Positions 1 to 5,075 of a stretch of DNA of 6,793 nucleotides are shown in pieces. The stretch is taken from contig JANXQR010000091.1 in NCBI GenBank assembly GCA_025353435.1, positions 1 to 6,793 of the forward strand. The letters run 5' to 3'. The stretch's first letter is position 1; each line of letters begins with the position of its first letter. Position numbers and translations under genes: made by a program. Under the pieces are notes generated by a model. The model worked only from the letters and a program-made list of their open reading frames with translations, made no database searches and had not been told where the DNA came from. The stretch comes from Acidobacteriota bacterium. GTDB taxonomy: Bacteria > Acidobacteriota > Terriglobia > Terriglobales > Acidobacteriaceae.

Positions 1-67
1 GGCTGACTTGAAAATGAACGGAGCAGGAATGGAGCAGGGATTTTCGGGTCTCATTGTAAACCGTTGA
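1..67 (+). CDS. Possible C-terminal end of a protein running in from the left edge
   Basis: A plus-strand frame is open from base 2 to a TGA at 65-67, giving about 21 codons (ADLKMNGAGM...GLIVNR). The stop lies only 5 nt before the CCA end of the tRNA-Gly gene on the other strand. A coding end packed against a tRNA 3' end is where integrase genes of tRNA-integrated elements commonly finish, so an integrase tail is one possibility, but no catalytic motif is inside the window. The stretch also contains GGAGCAGG twice (20-27 and 31-38). It could equally be non-coding; 21 open codons are weak evidence. Confidence 0.22.
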   Translation, partial: ADLKMNGAGMEQGFSGLIVNR

Positions 68-72
68 TTCTA

Positions 73-147
73 TGGAGCGGGAGACCGGGATCGAACCGGC
101 GACATTCAGCTTGGGAAGCTGACGTTCTGCCACTGAACTACTCCCGC
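73..147 (-). tRNA. tRNA-Gly (anticodon CCC)
   Basis: Read on the minus strand, the 75 nt fold into a complete cloverleaf: acceptor stem GCGGGAG/CTCCCGC, D arm GTTC/GAAC, anticodon stem TCAGC/GCTGA around the loop TTCCCAA, a 5-nt variable loop, and a T arm GCCGG-TTCGATC-CCGGT. The anticodon is CCC (113-115 on the plus strand), so it decodes GGG glycine codons. Discriminator T and the terminal CCA are encoded (73-76). A TATAAT box lies upstream at 186-191. No T-run terminator is evident just downstream before the window edge. Confidence 0.96.
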
Positions 148-185
148 CCGGTAAAACGAGTCCCGAAAGACCCATCTGAACCCTC

Positions 186-191
186 ATTATA
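186..191 (-). promoter_or_regulatory. -10 box of the tRNA-Gly promoter
   Basis: The minus strand reads TATAAT here, a perfect sigma-70 -10 hexamer. Transcription would begin near 178, giving a leader of about 30 nt before the mature tRNA. The -35 region at the right distance (about GCACAA) is poor, so the call rests on the -10 box and its position. Confidence 0.55.
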
Positions 192-226
192 TACACCCCT
201 GATTCGCGTTGTGCCCCGCGCGGTGA

Positions 227-266
227 CGTACAATTGCAGCGCCTTCGCAAGGCGCTTTCCTGTACG
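227..266. repeat. Bipartite inverted repeat / stem-loop in the epimerase leader region
   Basis: An inner perfect 8-bp inverted repeat AGCGCCTT-CGC-AAGGCGCT (238-256) is enclosed by a second perfect 6-bp pair, CGTACA (227-232) and TGTACG (261-266), separated by a small asymmetric internal loop. No T-run follows on either strand, so it is not a classical terminator. If transcription starts near 241, only part of the inner stem would be in the mRNA. An operator or a 5' stabilising structure are both possible. Confidence 0.6.
229..234 (+). promoter_or_regulatory. Candidate -10 box of the aldose 1-epimerase promoter
   Basis: TACAAT matches the -10 consensus at 5 of 6 bases and predicts a start near 241, which would give a 5' UTR of about 94 nt. 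The -35 region 17 bp upstream is weak (GCGTTG at 206-211). It is back to back with the tRNA -10 box, about 40 bp away. It also overlaps the left arm of the 227-266 inverted repeat. Confidence 0.35.
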
Positions 267-334
267 GCGTAATCCAATCCGGCTGGGAATCCGCTTCCGC
301 GGAACAACTTCGCACCCTCAGGGATGGAGAGAAA

Positions 335-1477
335 TTGAAGCTACCCGTTCGCAACCTCGTGCTTCTATCGATTATGGCTTCCTTCATGGCGTCAGCCCGC
401 GCGCAGTCCGATATGGAAATCGGTGGCCAGAAAGTCGTCACCATCAGCCGCAAGGCGGCCAGCACCACCAAACCCGAGTTCACCAGCGTGACGGTCCTGC
501 CCGGACGCGGGATGGAATTGCTGCAGATTACCGCCAACTTCCCGGGCAAAGGCAGCATTGACGTGCTTGCATCTCCCGATATGGCCGCAGCCAAGGAAAT
601 GTTGGACGTTAAAGACACGCCCAACGGCGATCTCGCCTATCGGCTCGGTTCGGTGTTCCTGGTTCCCTACCCCAATCGCATTCGCGGCAAGCTCTCCGCC
701 GACGGCCAAACCCTAACCACCGAGTGGAAGGGCCACACCATCACACTGCCGGCCAACAACATCGGCAAGAATCCCGATGCCGAGCGGCATGCCATGCACG
801 GGCTCATCCTGAAGTCCAAGACCGACGATGTGAAAGTCACCAAGACCGCCGGCGGCGAGCAGGTGACCGGCGTCATTCACGCCGGCGACTTCAACGGCCA
901 CTGGCTGTCGAAGACCGACATCTCTATCACAATTTCGCTGACTGCTGACTCGGTGGATGCTACCGTGGTGGCGCACAATGTGGGCGGCGAGGCGGAGCCG
1001 ATTTCAATTGGCTGGCACCCCTACTTCAATCTGCCTTCGGGGGACCGGACCCAGGTCAAGATCCACATTCCCGGCGAACAACTGGCTTTGATTGACGGCT
1101 ATGACAACGTGTTCCCGACCGGCAAGCTTGAGCCGGTGAAAGGTCAGTTTGACTTGAGGGCGCCGGATGGAGTGGCGCTTGCGACGAACTTCTACGACGA
1201 CAACTGGAGCAAGATCGACTGGAAGAACGGCGCAGCGACGGTGAAAGTGATCGATCCGGCGGCAAAGTACGGTGTGGCGATTGAGGGCCTTTCGCCGGAG
1301 ATCAAAACCATCCAAATGTATGCGCCGCCTACGCAGAAATTTGTGGCCATCGAGCACCAGTTCAATTTTGCCGACCCATTCAGCAAGGTTTGGGGCGGGA
1401 TGGACACCGGAATGGTGACGTTGAAGCCGGGCCAGAGCACCAAGTGGCACGTGCGGATCAAAGTCTTCATTCCGTAG
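335..1477 (+). CDS. Aldose 1-epimerase (mutarotase), secreted form
   Basis: A 380-residue protein of the GalM-like aldose 1-epimerase family, which interconverts the alpha and beta anomers of sugars such as glucose and galactose. Family landmarks are in order: the sugar-binding PNRIRG segment (N114-R115-I116), His155 in the MHGL motif, His228 in WHPYFNL (the general acid position), and Glu340 in VAIEHQF (the general base position). Residues 1-24 form a typical export signal: basic MKLPVR, a hydrophobic core, and an ARA cleavage site before QS. It should therefore act in the periplasm or outside the cell. The TTG start at 335 is preferred because GGAGAG lies at 326-331 and it supplies the basic N-terminus; the later ATG at 374 would remove most of the signal peptide. 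The gene stands alone, divergent from the tRNA, and no terminator follows closely; the first strong one is at 1781-1816. I leave the symbol blank because acidobacterial-type secreted homologues are not strictly GalM. Confidence 0.9.
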   Translation: MKLPVRNLVLLSIMASFMASARAQSDMEIGGQKVVTISRKAASTTKPEFTSVTVLPGRGMELLQITANFPGKGSIDVLASPDMAAAKEMLDVKDTPNGDLAYRLGSVFLVPYPNRIRGKLSADGQTLTTEWKGHTITLPANNIGKNPDAERHAMHGLILKSKTDDVKVTKTAGGEQVTGVIHAGDFNGHWLSKTDISITISLTADSVDATVVAHNVGGEAEPISIGWHPYFNLPSGDRTQVKIHIPGEQLALIDGYDNVFPTGKLEPVKGQFDLRAPDGVALATNFYDDNWSKIDWKNGAATVKVIDPAAKYGVAIEGLSPEIKTIQMYAPPTQKFVAIEHQFNFADPFSKVWGGMDTGMVTLKPGQSTKWHVRIKVFIP

Positions 1478-1484
1478 CGGTTTT

Positions 1485-1500
1485 TGTGTTTTAGATCACA
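1485..1500. promoter_or_regulatory. CRP/FNR-family-like palindrome
   Basis: TGTGT-TTTAGA-TCACA differs by one base from the CRP consensus TGTGA-N6-TCACA. It begins 8 bp after the epimerase stop codon, in the space before the heptamer array. It is seen in sequence only; no regulator gene is in the window. A -10-like TATCCT lies at 1529-1534, but no convincing -35 accompanies it. Confidence 0.4.
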
Positions 1501-1582
1501 TTCAAACGCGAAAAAAACAAAACGGTCATATCCTTTGCCATCAGCGGATTACACCCCGAAGCGGGGGGAATTTGCGCTGACC

Positions 1583-1596
1583 GTGATTTAAATCAC
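1583..1596. promoter_or_regulatory. Perfect 14-bp palindrome, CRP/FNR-like (GTGA-N6-TCAC)
   Basis: GTGATTTAAATCAC is a perfect 14-bp palindrome and contains the GTGA-N6-TCAC core used by CRP/FNR-family regulators. Its centre is 97 bp from that of the similar site at 1485-1500. It lies about 60 bp before the first phased heptamer at 1644. Another hairpin-forming sequence, CCCCG-AAG-CGGGG, lies just upstream at 1554-1566. Function is inferred from symmetry alone. Confidence 0.5.
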
Positions 1597-1631
1597 TCAC
1601 TGGCTGACGCTGGCGGGCAGGGGACCAAAAA

Positions 1632-1780
1632 CAGTGGTCAGTGGTCAGACAATCATGCTCAGGCGTAAGACGGCAGTAAGACACAGGCGAACGCCAGTTA
1701 GACCGCAATGGCCGGTCGTAAGACAAATTTGAAAGTTGGCCTGACGACAGTCACCCGTCGTAAGACAGTGGAAACTGAAA
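1632..1780 (+). repeat. Phased heptamer array (GTAAGAC type, 21-nt pitch)
   Basis: Heptamers of the form G-N3-GAC begin at 1644 (GTCAGAC), 1665 (GTAAGAC), 1676 (GTAAGAC), 1697 (GTTAGAC), 1718 (GTAAGAC), 1739 (GCCTGAC) and 1760 (GTAAGAC). All steps are exactly 21 nt except 1665 to 1676, which is 11. The 14-nt intervals differ from each other. The 8-mer GTAAGACA recurs with a 42-nt period (1676, 1718, 1760), and GTCGTAAGACA is perfect at 1715-1725 and 1757-1767. A seven-base tandem repeat of CAGTGGT (1632, 1639) precedes the array. The last interval ends exactly where the terminator stem starts at 1781. Several intervals contain small dyads (for example CAGT-GGAA-ACTG at 1766-1777 and TGAC-GACA-GTCA at 1742-1753). 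Function unknown. Confidence 0.7.
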
Positions 1781-1816
1781 GCCCCTCCGGGACAGTGGTC
1801 CGGGAGGGGCGTTTTT
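1781..1816 (+). terminator. Strong intrinsic terminator after the heptamer array
   Basis: GCCCCTCC (1781-1788) pairs with GGAGGGGC (1803-1810). Inside, GGAC (1790-1793) pairs with GTCC (1798-1801) around an AGTG loop, with one G-G mismatch between the two stems. GTTTTTC follows directly, so it terminates plus-strand transcripts: either the epimerase mRNA with a 300-nt 3' UTR or a separate small RNA. On the other strand the stem is followed by TTTCAGTTTC, so it may weakly terminate leftward transcription from the OmpA gene as well. Confidence 0.88.
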
Positions 1817-1997
1817 CTTATCTATATTAAGTATGACAGGTCCCAGTAATTAATCATGGATTTTTGAAAATATCTTTTAGCCTTGTTTTGTGCGAGTTGC
1901 AACGTTTTCCACAGGTTGGGGGCTTGACAACTTTTTCCGAGCGACTCCGGGGGACCTCAAAAGTGGGTTCCAAGGTAATGAATAGAAACAAGGCAAC

Positions 1998-2030
1998 TGA
2001 AGATTCTTCGACCGCGCTCAGCATGATAAC
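1998..2030 (+). repeat. Degenerate REP-like intergenic repeat (copy 1)
   Basis: AGATTCTTCGACCGCGCTCA (2001-2020) continuing into GCATGATAAC resembles the widespread bacterial intergenic palindrome AGATCCTTCG...CGCTCAGGATGAC, with its ATCCT/AGGAT ends degraded. A second, better-kept copy lies at 5327-5353. The family recognition is from memory of such repeats, not from a search. Confidence 0.45.
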
Positions 2031-2063
2031 GGAAGGGGACCGGGGGGTAGTCCGTTCATCCAA

Positions 2064-2086
2064 CTCCGGGCACGAAAGGTCCGGAG
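2064..2086 (-). other. Stem-loop just downstream of the OmpA-family gene
   Basis: CTCCGG (2064-2069) and CCGGAG (2081-2086) form a 6-bp stem with an 11-nt loop, 21 bp past the OmpA stop on the minus strand. No T-run follows on that strand, so it is at best a weak or Rho-assisted terminator or a 3'-end stabilising hairpin. A second short dyad, GGAC/GTCC, lies at 2037-2053. Confidence 0.4.
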
Positions 2087-2106
2087 ATGGGTGAATCGGG
2101 TGCTGA

Positions 2107-3915
2107 CTAGCGGCGGCTGACTTTGGTTGCAGGGACGCCGATTGCTTCGCCAGAAACTACGAGTTCCACACGGCGGTTGCTCTGGCGACCGCCCGAGTTA
2201 TCGTTTGAGGATACAGGGGAGGAATTGCCGAACCCCGAAGCGCTGACTGAGGCCGATGCAACGCCTTGTTTGACGAGGTAGTCGCGCACCGAGCCGGCGC
2301 GATTTTGCGAGAGGCGCTGGTTCATGTCGTCGCTGCCCACGTTATCGGTGTATCCGCCGACCTCTATGTTGAGGCTTGGATAAGAGAGCAGGATTCCAGC
2401 CACCTTGGCCAGTTTCTCGCGCGCGCCGGGATTCAGGGCAAACTTCCCGGTATCGAACAAGACATCGGACATATTGACGATGAGGCCGCGGGCGCTGTCG
2501 CGGGTTTGCAGAATCTGATTCAAGCGTTCTTCCAGCTGGGCACGAAGAGCGGCTTTGTCGGTGACGGCCTCGTGCTCGTTCTGCTGTGCCCGTAGTTCTC
2601 CGGCGCGGGATTGGTCGGCAGCACTATTGGCAGCATTAATCTGTGCGGCAGAAGCGGTCTGGTTCGCGGCCATGTCTGCTTGAGCTTTAACGGCATCGGC
2701 CTGCGCCTTTGCAGAAGTAGCTTGAGCGGCGGCCAATCCGGTTTGAGAGGTGATGGCATCTGCCTTGGCGACGGCCAAATTGGCTTGCGACGTTGCGGCG
2801 TCGGCCTGCGCCCTGTTGCGGTCGGCTTGGGCAGCCGCGCTGTCTGACTGGGCCGCGGCGCTATCCGACTCCGCTCTTGCCCGTTGGGCCTGGGCGAGGG
2901 CGTTATCCGATTGGGCCAGGGCGTTGGCAGCTTGAGCGCGATCATTGTCGGACTGAGCGCGCGCGGTATCGGACTCGGCCAAATTTCTCTGACGGTTGGC
3001 TTCGCCGGTTTGCGCCTGCGAGTTGGCGAGCGCATTGGCAGAGTTCCGTAACTCGCCCTTATGAATTGCTTCATCAAGATTCTTAACGGCGATGGCACGC
3101 GCATCTTCCGCAGTTTGGACCGTTTCGCGCGAGATGGCAATCAGCTCTTTTTTGGAAGAGTGCTTATTGATGGCATAAGAATCGGCGTTGTCCATCAATT
3201 TCACTGCATGCTGATAGCTCTCGTTGGCGAATCGTTCCGCGCCTTCCGATTGAGCGATGCGGACTGCGTTGCGAGCCTCCATGAATTCGAGCGGAAGCCT
3301 TGCATCAAGAACCACCGGGTCGAACTTATAGCCTGTGGGGATGTAACCGCCTCGGCCCATCAATTCAAATTGGGCGTTGACGGCTTCGGTTGTTCCCCTT
3401 GTGTCAGATCGAACTATGTTCTCGAGCACTACGACGTCGCTCGGCTGCCGAACGGCGTAATAGGGCTCTGCAGTAACGATCATGGCGAACGCTTGAAGGT
3501 CGGTAGTTACCTTGAGCTTGCTGCGATGGTTGCCGCCGACGAGCACTTCACCGAGATTGACGCACCTGCCCTCGGGCGATATGGCCCAAAGGACGTAAGT
3601 AAGGTACTCGCTGCCGAATGCCGTGGGTTTCTGCAATTCGCCGAACTCAGCTTCAATGGCGATCGATCCGCGCTGGCTCTTGACTTCGGCAACTCCACTT
3701 GCGGACGGCATCATGGCGGTACCGGCAAAGTCAATTTTTGTAGAGGCGCCGTGATGCCGATAGTTAACGGCCTGGACGGTCCGCGTGGTCATGTGCGCAA
3801 CATACAGAGGTGCGCTTCGGTTGGAATCATCGGGCATGGTGGCCTGGGCACTGGCTTGCGCCAATGCACCCACGCCGACAGCGATGCCGACTACAACAAA
3901 AAGCTTGGTATTCAC
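2107..3915 (-). CDS. OmpA-family peptidoglycan-binding envelope protein with long coiled coil
   Basis: I place the start at GTG 3915 (602 residues): GGAG lies 5 nt upstream, and the protein then begins with a clean signal peptide (MNTKLFVVVG..., AQASAQA, about 25 residues). An ATG at 3951 in frame would add 12 polar residues and is less likely. Order of parts: signal peptide; a beta-rich domain at about 60-185 (SEYLTYVLW, a single Cys at 118); a helical segment at about 220-285; an alanine/glutamine coiled coil of 17 uninterrupted heptads (318-436, consensus xxAQADx); and a C-terminal OmpA domain at about 479-590. The OmpA domain keeps TDN (Asp524) and NRAGS (Arg539), the pair that in this family grips meso-diaminopimelate of peptidoglycan. 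The predicted role is tethering the outer envelope to the wall through a rod-like stalk. It is last in a minus-strand run after the small membrane protein (109-bp gap). Confidence 0.88.
   Translation of the reverse strand: MNTKLFVVVGIAVGVGALAQASAQATMPDDSNRSAPLYVAHMTTRTVQAVNYRHHGASTKIDFAGTAMMPSASGVAEVKSQRGSIAIEAEFGELQKPTAFGSEYLTYVLWAISPEGRCVNLGEVLVGGNHRSKLKVTTDLQAFAMIVTAEPYYAVRQPSDVVVLENIVRSDTRGTTEAVNAQFELMGRGGYIPTGYKFDPVVLDARLPLEFMEARNAVRIAQSEGAERFANESYQHAVKLMDNADSYAINKHSSKKELIAISRETVQTAEDARAIAVKNLDEAIHKGELRNSANALANSQAQTGEANRQRNLAESDTARAQSDNDRAQAANALAQSDNALAQAQRARAESDSAAAQSDSAAAQADRNRAQADAATSQANLAVAKADAITSQTGLAAAQATSAKAQADAVKAQADMAANQTASAAQINAANSAADQSRAGELRAQQNEHEAVTDKAALRAQLEERLNQILQTRDSARGLIVNMSDVLFDTGKFALNPGAREKLAKVAGILLSYPSLNIEVGGYTDNVGSDDMNQRLSQNRAGSVRDYLVKQGVASASVSASGFGNSSPVSSNDNSGGRQSNRRVELVVSGEAIGVPATKVSRR
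2608..2964 (-). repeat. 17-heptad coding repeat (coiled-coil stalk)
   Basis: Within the OmpA-family gene, 357 bp encode exactly 17 heptads without a break (for example ARAQSDN, DRAQAAN, ALAQSDN, AAAQADR, AKAQADA, VKAQADM). The DNA therefore has a 21-bp period. Alanine at positions 1 and 3 and Gln/Lys at position 4 suggest a tight alanine-based coiled coil. Such arrays can change length by slippage, so the repeat number may vary between strains. Confidence 0.8.
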
Positions 3916-3926
3916 AGTTTCTCCCA

Positions 3927-3940
3927 CAGGCGGATGCCTG
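3927..3940 (-). promoter_or_regulatory. Small hairpin just upstream of the OmpA ribosome binding site
   Basis: CAGGC-GGAT-GCCTG on the plus strand forms a 5-bp stem with a tetraloop in the OmpA leader, a few bases before the GGAG that drives the GTG start. It could influence translation initiation, but a 5-bp dyad can arise by chance. Confidence 0.3.
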
Positions 3941-3999
3941 CCGTGGTGCAAGTATCGACGAGATAATTAGGGCGAAGAGACGCTGTTCCGAGCGCGCGT

Positions 4000-4012
4000 C
4001 CGACTTAGCCCA
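4000..4012 (-). promoter_or_regulatory. Shared upstream motif, OmpA copy (CTAAGTCGG)
   Basis: The plus strand reads CCGACTTAGCCCA; the copy before the SYLF gene at 5064-5076 is CCGACTTAGCTCA (12 of 13 identical). It is 85-97 bp upstream of the OmpA GTG. Related GACTTAGT lies before the small membrane protein gene at 4232-4239. A common regulator or sigma-factor site is inferred. Confidence 0.4.
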
Positions 4013-4024
4013 AGCCATGCGTCA

Positions 4025-4213
4025 CTAACCGATGTGAATCCGGCTCATGGAGTGGAAGATGCCGAAGACGTTGAGGAGCCAGAGGACCACGGCGATTACA
4101 ACAACGCCATTCAGGATTGATTTGATATTGCTCTGCATGGGGATGAAGCGATTCACAAGCCAGAGCAGGACGCCTACGACGATCAGCGTGATGACAAGAT
4201 TGATAAGTGGCAT
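4025..4213 (-). CDS. Small two-helix membrane protein (Thivi_2564 family)
   Basis: A 62-residue protein of unknown function made almost entirely of two hydrophobic helices, residues 3-20 and 33-53, joined by a short NRFIPMQSNIKS loop. The two helices resemble each other (LLWLVN and VLWLLN), suggesting an internal duplication or a packed hairpin. The MPLINLV start, the IPM loop and the VVVIAVVLWLL second helix match what I recall of the Thivi_2564 family of small inner-membrane proteins, whose function is not established. The ATG at 4213 has GAGGGA 5 nt upstream. It lies 93 bp after the SYLF gene and 109 bp before OmpA, all on one strand, which suggests a shared envelope-related role. Confidence 0.82.
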   Translation of the reverse strand: MPLINLVITLIVVGVLLWLVNRFIPMQSNIKSILNGVVVIAVVLWLLNVFGIFHSMSRIHIG

Positions 4214-4231
4214 ACGATTCCCTCTTCGTGA

Positions 4232-4239
4232 GACTTAGT
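4232..4239 (-). promoter_or_regulatory. Shared upstream motif, small membrane protein copy
   Basis: GACTTAGT on the plus strand (ACTAAGTC on the coding strand) is embedded in GACT-T-AGTC, itself a 9-bp palindrome. It is the third copy of the CTAAGTC core seen before OmpA and SYLF, here only 19-26 bp before the ATG. Confidence 0.3.
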
Positions 4240-4243
4240 CGAT

Positions 4244-4272
4244 GTGCGCGGGACAGGTTACTGCCCGCGCAC
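4244..4272 (-). other. Very stable stem-loop between the SYLF gene and the small membrane protein gene
   Basis: GTGCGCGGG (4244-4252) pairs perfectly with CCCGCGCAC (4264-4272). Inside, CAG (4254-4256) pairs with CTG (4261-4263) around GTTA, leaving one bulged A. There are 12 pairs in all, almost all G-C in the outer stem. On the coding strand no T-run follows, so it is not a standard intrinsic terminator. Its place 35 bp after the SYLF stop and 31 bp before the next ATG fits an mRNA processing or stability hairpin, or a partial terminator that sets the ratio of the two gene products. Confidence 0.65.
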
Positions 4273-4306
4273 CGGGATAAGTCATTGGCGGTTTGTACCC
4301 TGGAAC

Positions 4307-5008
4307 TTACTTGGCATCGGCAATGGCGCTGGTGTGAGCAGCGCTTGTAACTGCCCTAATGAAGGCCAAAGTCGAATTAGGCTTATGGATTTGGCCGGCC
4401 AGTGTGGCACGGAAGGAAGGCTCACTGCGGTAAATTGCGCGAGTGGAATCCTTATCCTGCTGAACAATTGCGCCATCCAGAGAGATACCGGCAAACACGC
4501 CTTTGGAGCGCGAGTAAGTGAGAATCTCCGAATCCATCTTCCAATCAGTACCAGCGGAAGCGTGGCGCCCGACCGGTCCGGCTGAGGCGGAGGCGTCGGC
4601 GCCGACTTTGAACTTGCTCGAAAGCATGTGCTGCAGGCCGTGGTCGTTCATGACCAGCATCACGAGGTCGACGCCCTCAACGCCAATCTGCAATCCCCAG
4701 CTTCCACCGCCGATGGACACGAAGGCCGGCGCGCTCCAACCCTCGGGCGTACGGCATGTGGCAACGCCGCGGCCGTGCTCCGCACCGATGACGAACCCGC
4801 CTTTGACCAGGTGAGGAACGACGACGATGCACTTGGCATTGCTGATCACTTCTTCTGGAATTCCCTTATCCGGTGTGTGGATCATGGCGGAAAGCGTTTC
4901 CGAAGCCATGTTCAAACGTTCAATCGACTCCTGGCGTCCGGATTCGGCCGACAGGTTTCCTGCTGTCAGCGCTAGTGCGCCGACCATCAACAGAGACATA
5001 GCTCGCAT
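4307..5008 (-). CDS. Lipid-binding SYLF domain protein (YSC84/DUF500 family), exported
   Basis: A 233-residue protein from the ATG at 5008, chosen because AAGGA lies 6 nt upstream. The in-frame ATG at 5026 has no ribosome binding site. Residues 1-21 are a signal peptide ending LSA. The rest is a SYLF domain: AKCIVVVPHLVKGGFVIG, the CRT..GWSAPAF segment (about 85-96), GGGSWGLQIG, DLVMLVMN, GADASASAGPVGR (136-148), and SRSKGVFAGISLDGA (about 166-180). In eukaryotic members the domain binds phosphoinositide lipids; the bacterial proteins are envelope-associated and their role is not settled. It leads a minus-strand series with the small membrane protein and OmpA. Its upstream region holds an 8-bp inverted repeat and the CTAAGTC motif shared with the other two genes. 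Confidence 0.9.
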   Translation of the reverse strand: MRAMSLLMVGALALTAGNLSAESGRQESIERLNMASETLSAMIHTPDKGIPEEVISNAKCIVVVPHLVKGGFVIGAEHGRGVATCRTPEGWSAPAFVSIGGGSWGLQIGVEGVDLVMLVMNDHGLQHMLSSKFKVGADASASAGPVGRHASAGTDWKMDSEILTYSRSKGVFAGISLDGAIVQQDKDSTRAIYRSEPSFRATLAGQIHKPNSTLAFIRAVTSAAHTSAIADAK

Positions 5009-5035
5009 GAGTATTCCTTTTCGCATAGAAAGTGA

Positions 5036-5075
5036 GAGCTAAGAGGAACACATGTCAGATGGGCCGACTTAGCTC
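5036..5075. promoter_or_regulatory. Inverted repeat GAGCTAAG...CTTAGCTC upstream of the SYLF gene
   Basis: Perfect 8-bp arms at 5036-5043 and 5068-5075 are separated by 24 bp and lie 28-67 bp before the SYLF ATG. The right arm overlaps the shared CCGACTTAGC motif at 5064-5076. It could be a dimer operator or a leader stem with a long loop. ACATGT, a small palindrome, lies between the arms. Confidence 0.4.

Larger units (their letters stand above)
1817..2106. other. Intergenic region between convergent genes, no convincing gene
   Basis: This 290-bp stretch is AT-rich at its left end and GC-rich at its right end. It holds two related blocks, GTTGCAACGTTTTCC (1896-1910) and TTGACAACTTTTTCC (1924-1938), which match at 11 of 15 bases. 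It also holds a REP-like copy and a stem-loop near the OmpA stop. Open frames exist on both strands (for example 1864-2094 plus), but they lack ribosome binding sites and run through the repeat copy, so I do not call them genes. Confidence 0.5.

Noticed and set aside
324..338. Four-codon leader ORF (ATG GAG AGA AAT TGA) overlapping the epimerase TTG start
   Set aside because: It overlaps the ribosome binding site and start and has none of its own; most likely chance.
64..561. 165-codon plus-strand open frame
   Set aside because: It reads through the tRNA gene and overlaps the epimerase in another frame; the start of the product is the usual translated-tRNA artefact.
1644..1780. CRISPR array
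   Set aside because: The repeats are 7-8 nt with 13-14-nt intervals, far below CRISPR repeat and spacer lengths, and no cas gene is present.
1644..1780. TIGR-type dual-spacer guide array
   Set aside because: The alternating 42-nt pattern is superficially similar, but the unit length and repeat sequences do not clearly fit, only about two and a half units exist, and no Tas-like gene is in the window.
1644..1780. Decayed coding heptad repeat like the OmpA stalk (also 21-nt period)
   Set aside because: GTAAGAC puts TAA in the same plus frame repeatedly, the minus frames have no alanine/glutamine pattern, and the intervals are unrelated to the stalk DNA.
1905..1913. DnaA box (TTTTCCACA, one mismatch to TTATCCACA)
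   Set aside because: A single degenerate copy with no replication gene or AT-rich unwinding region nearby.
1864..2094. 76-codon plus-strand open frame
   Set aside because: TTG start with no ribosome binding site, low-complexity product, and it runs through a REP-like repeat.
3061..3966. 301-codon frame antisense to the OmpA gene
   Set aside because: It is the mirror of a well-supported gene in biased sequence; no recognisable domain or ribosome binding site.
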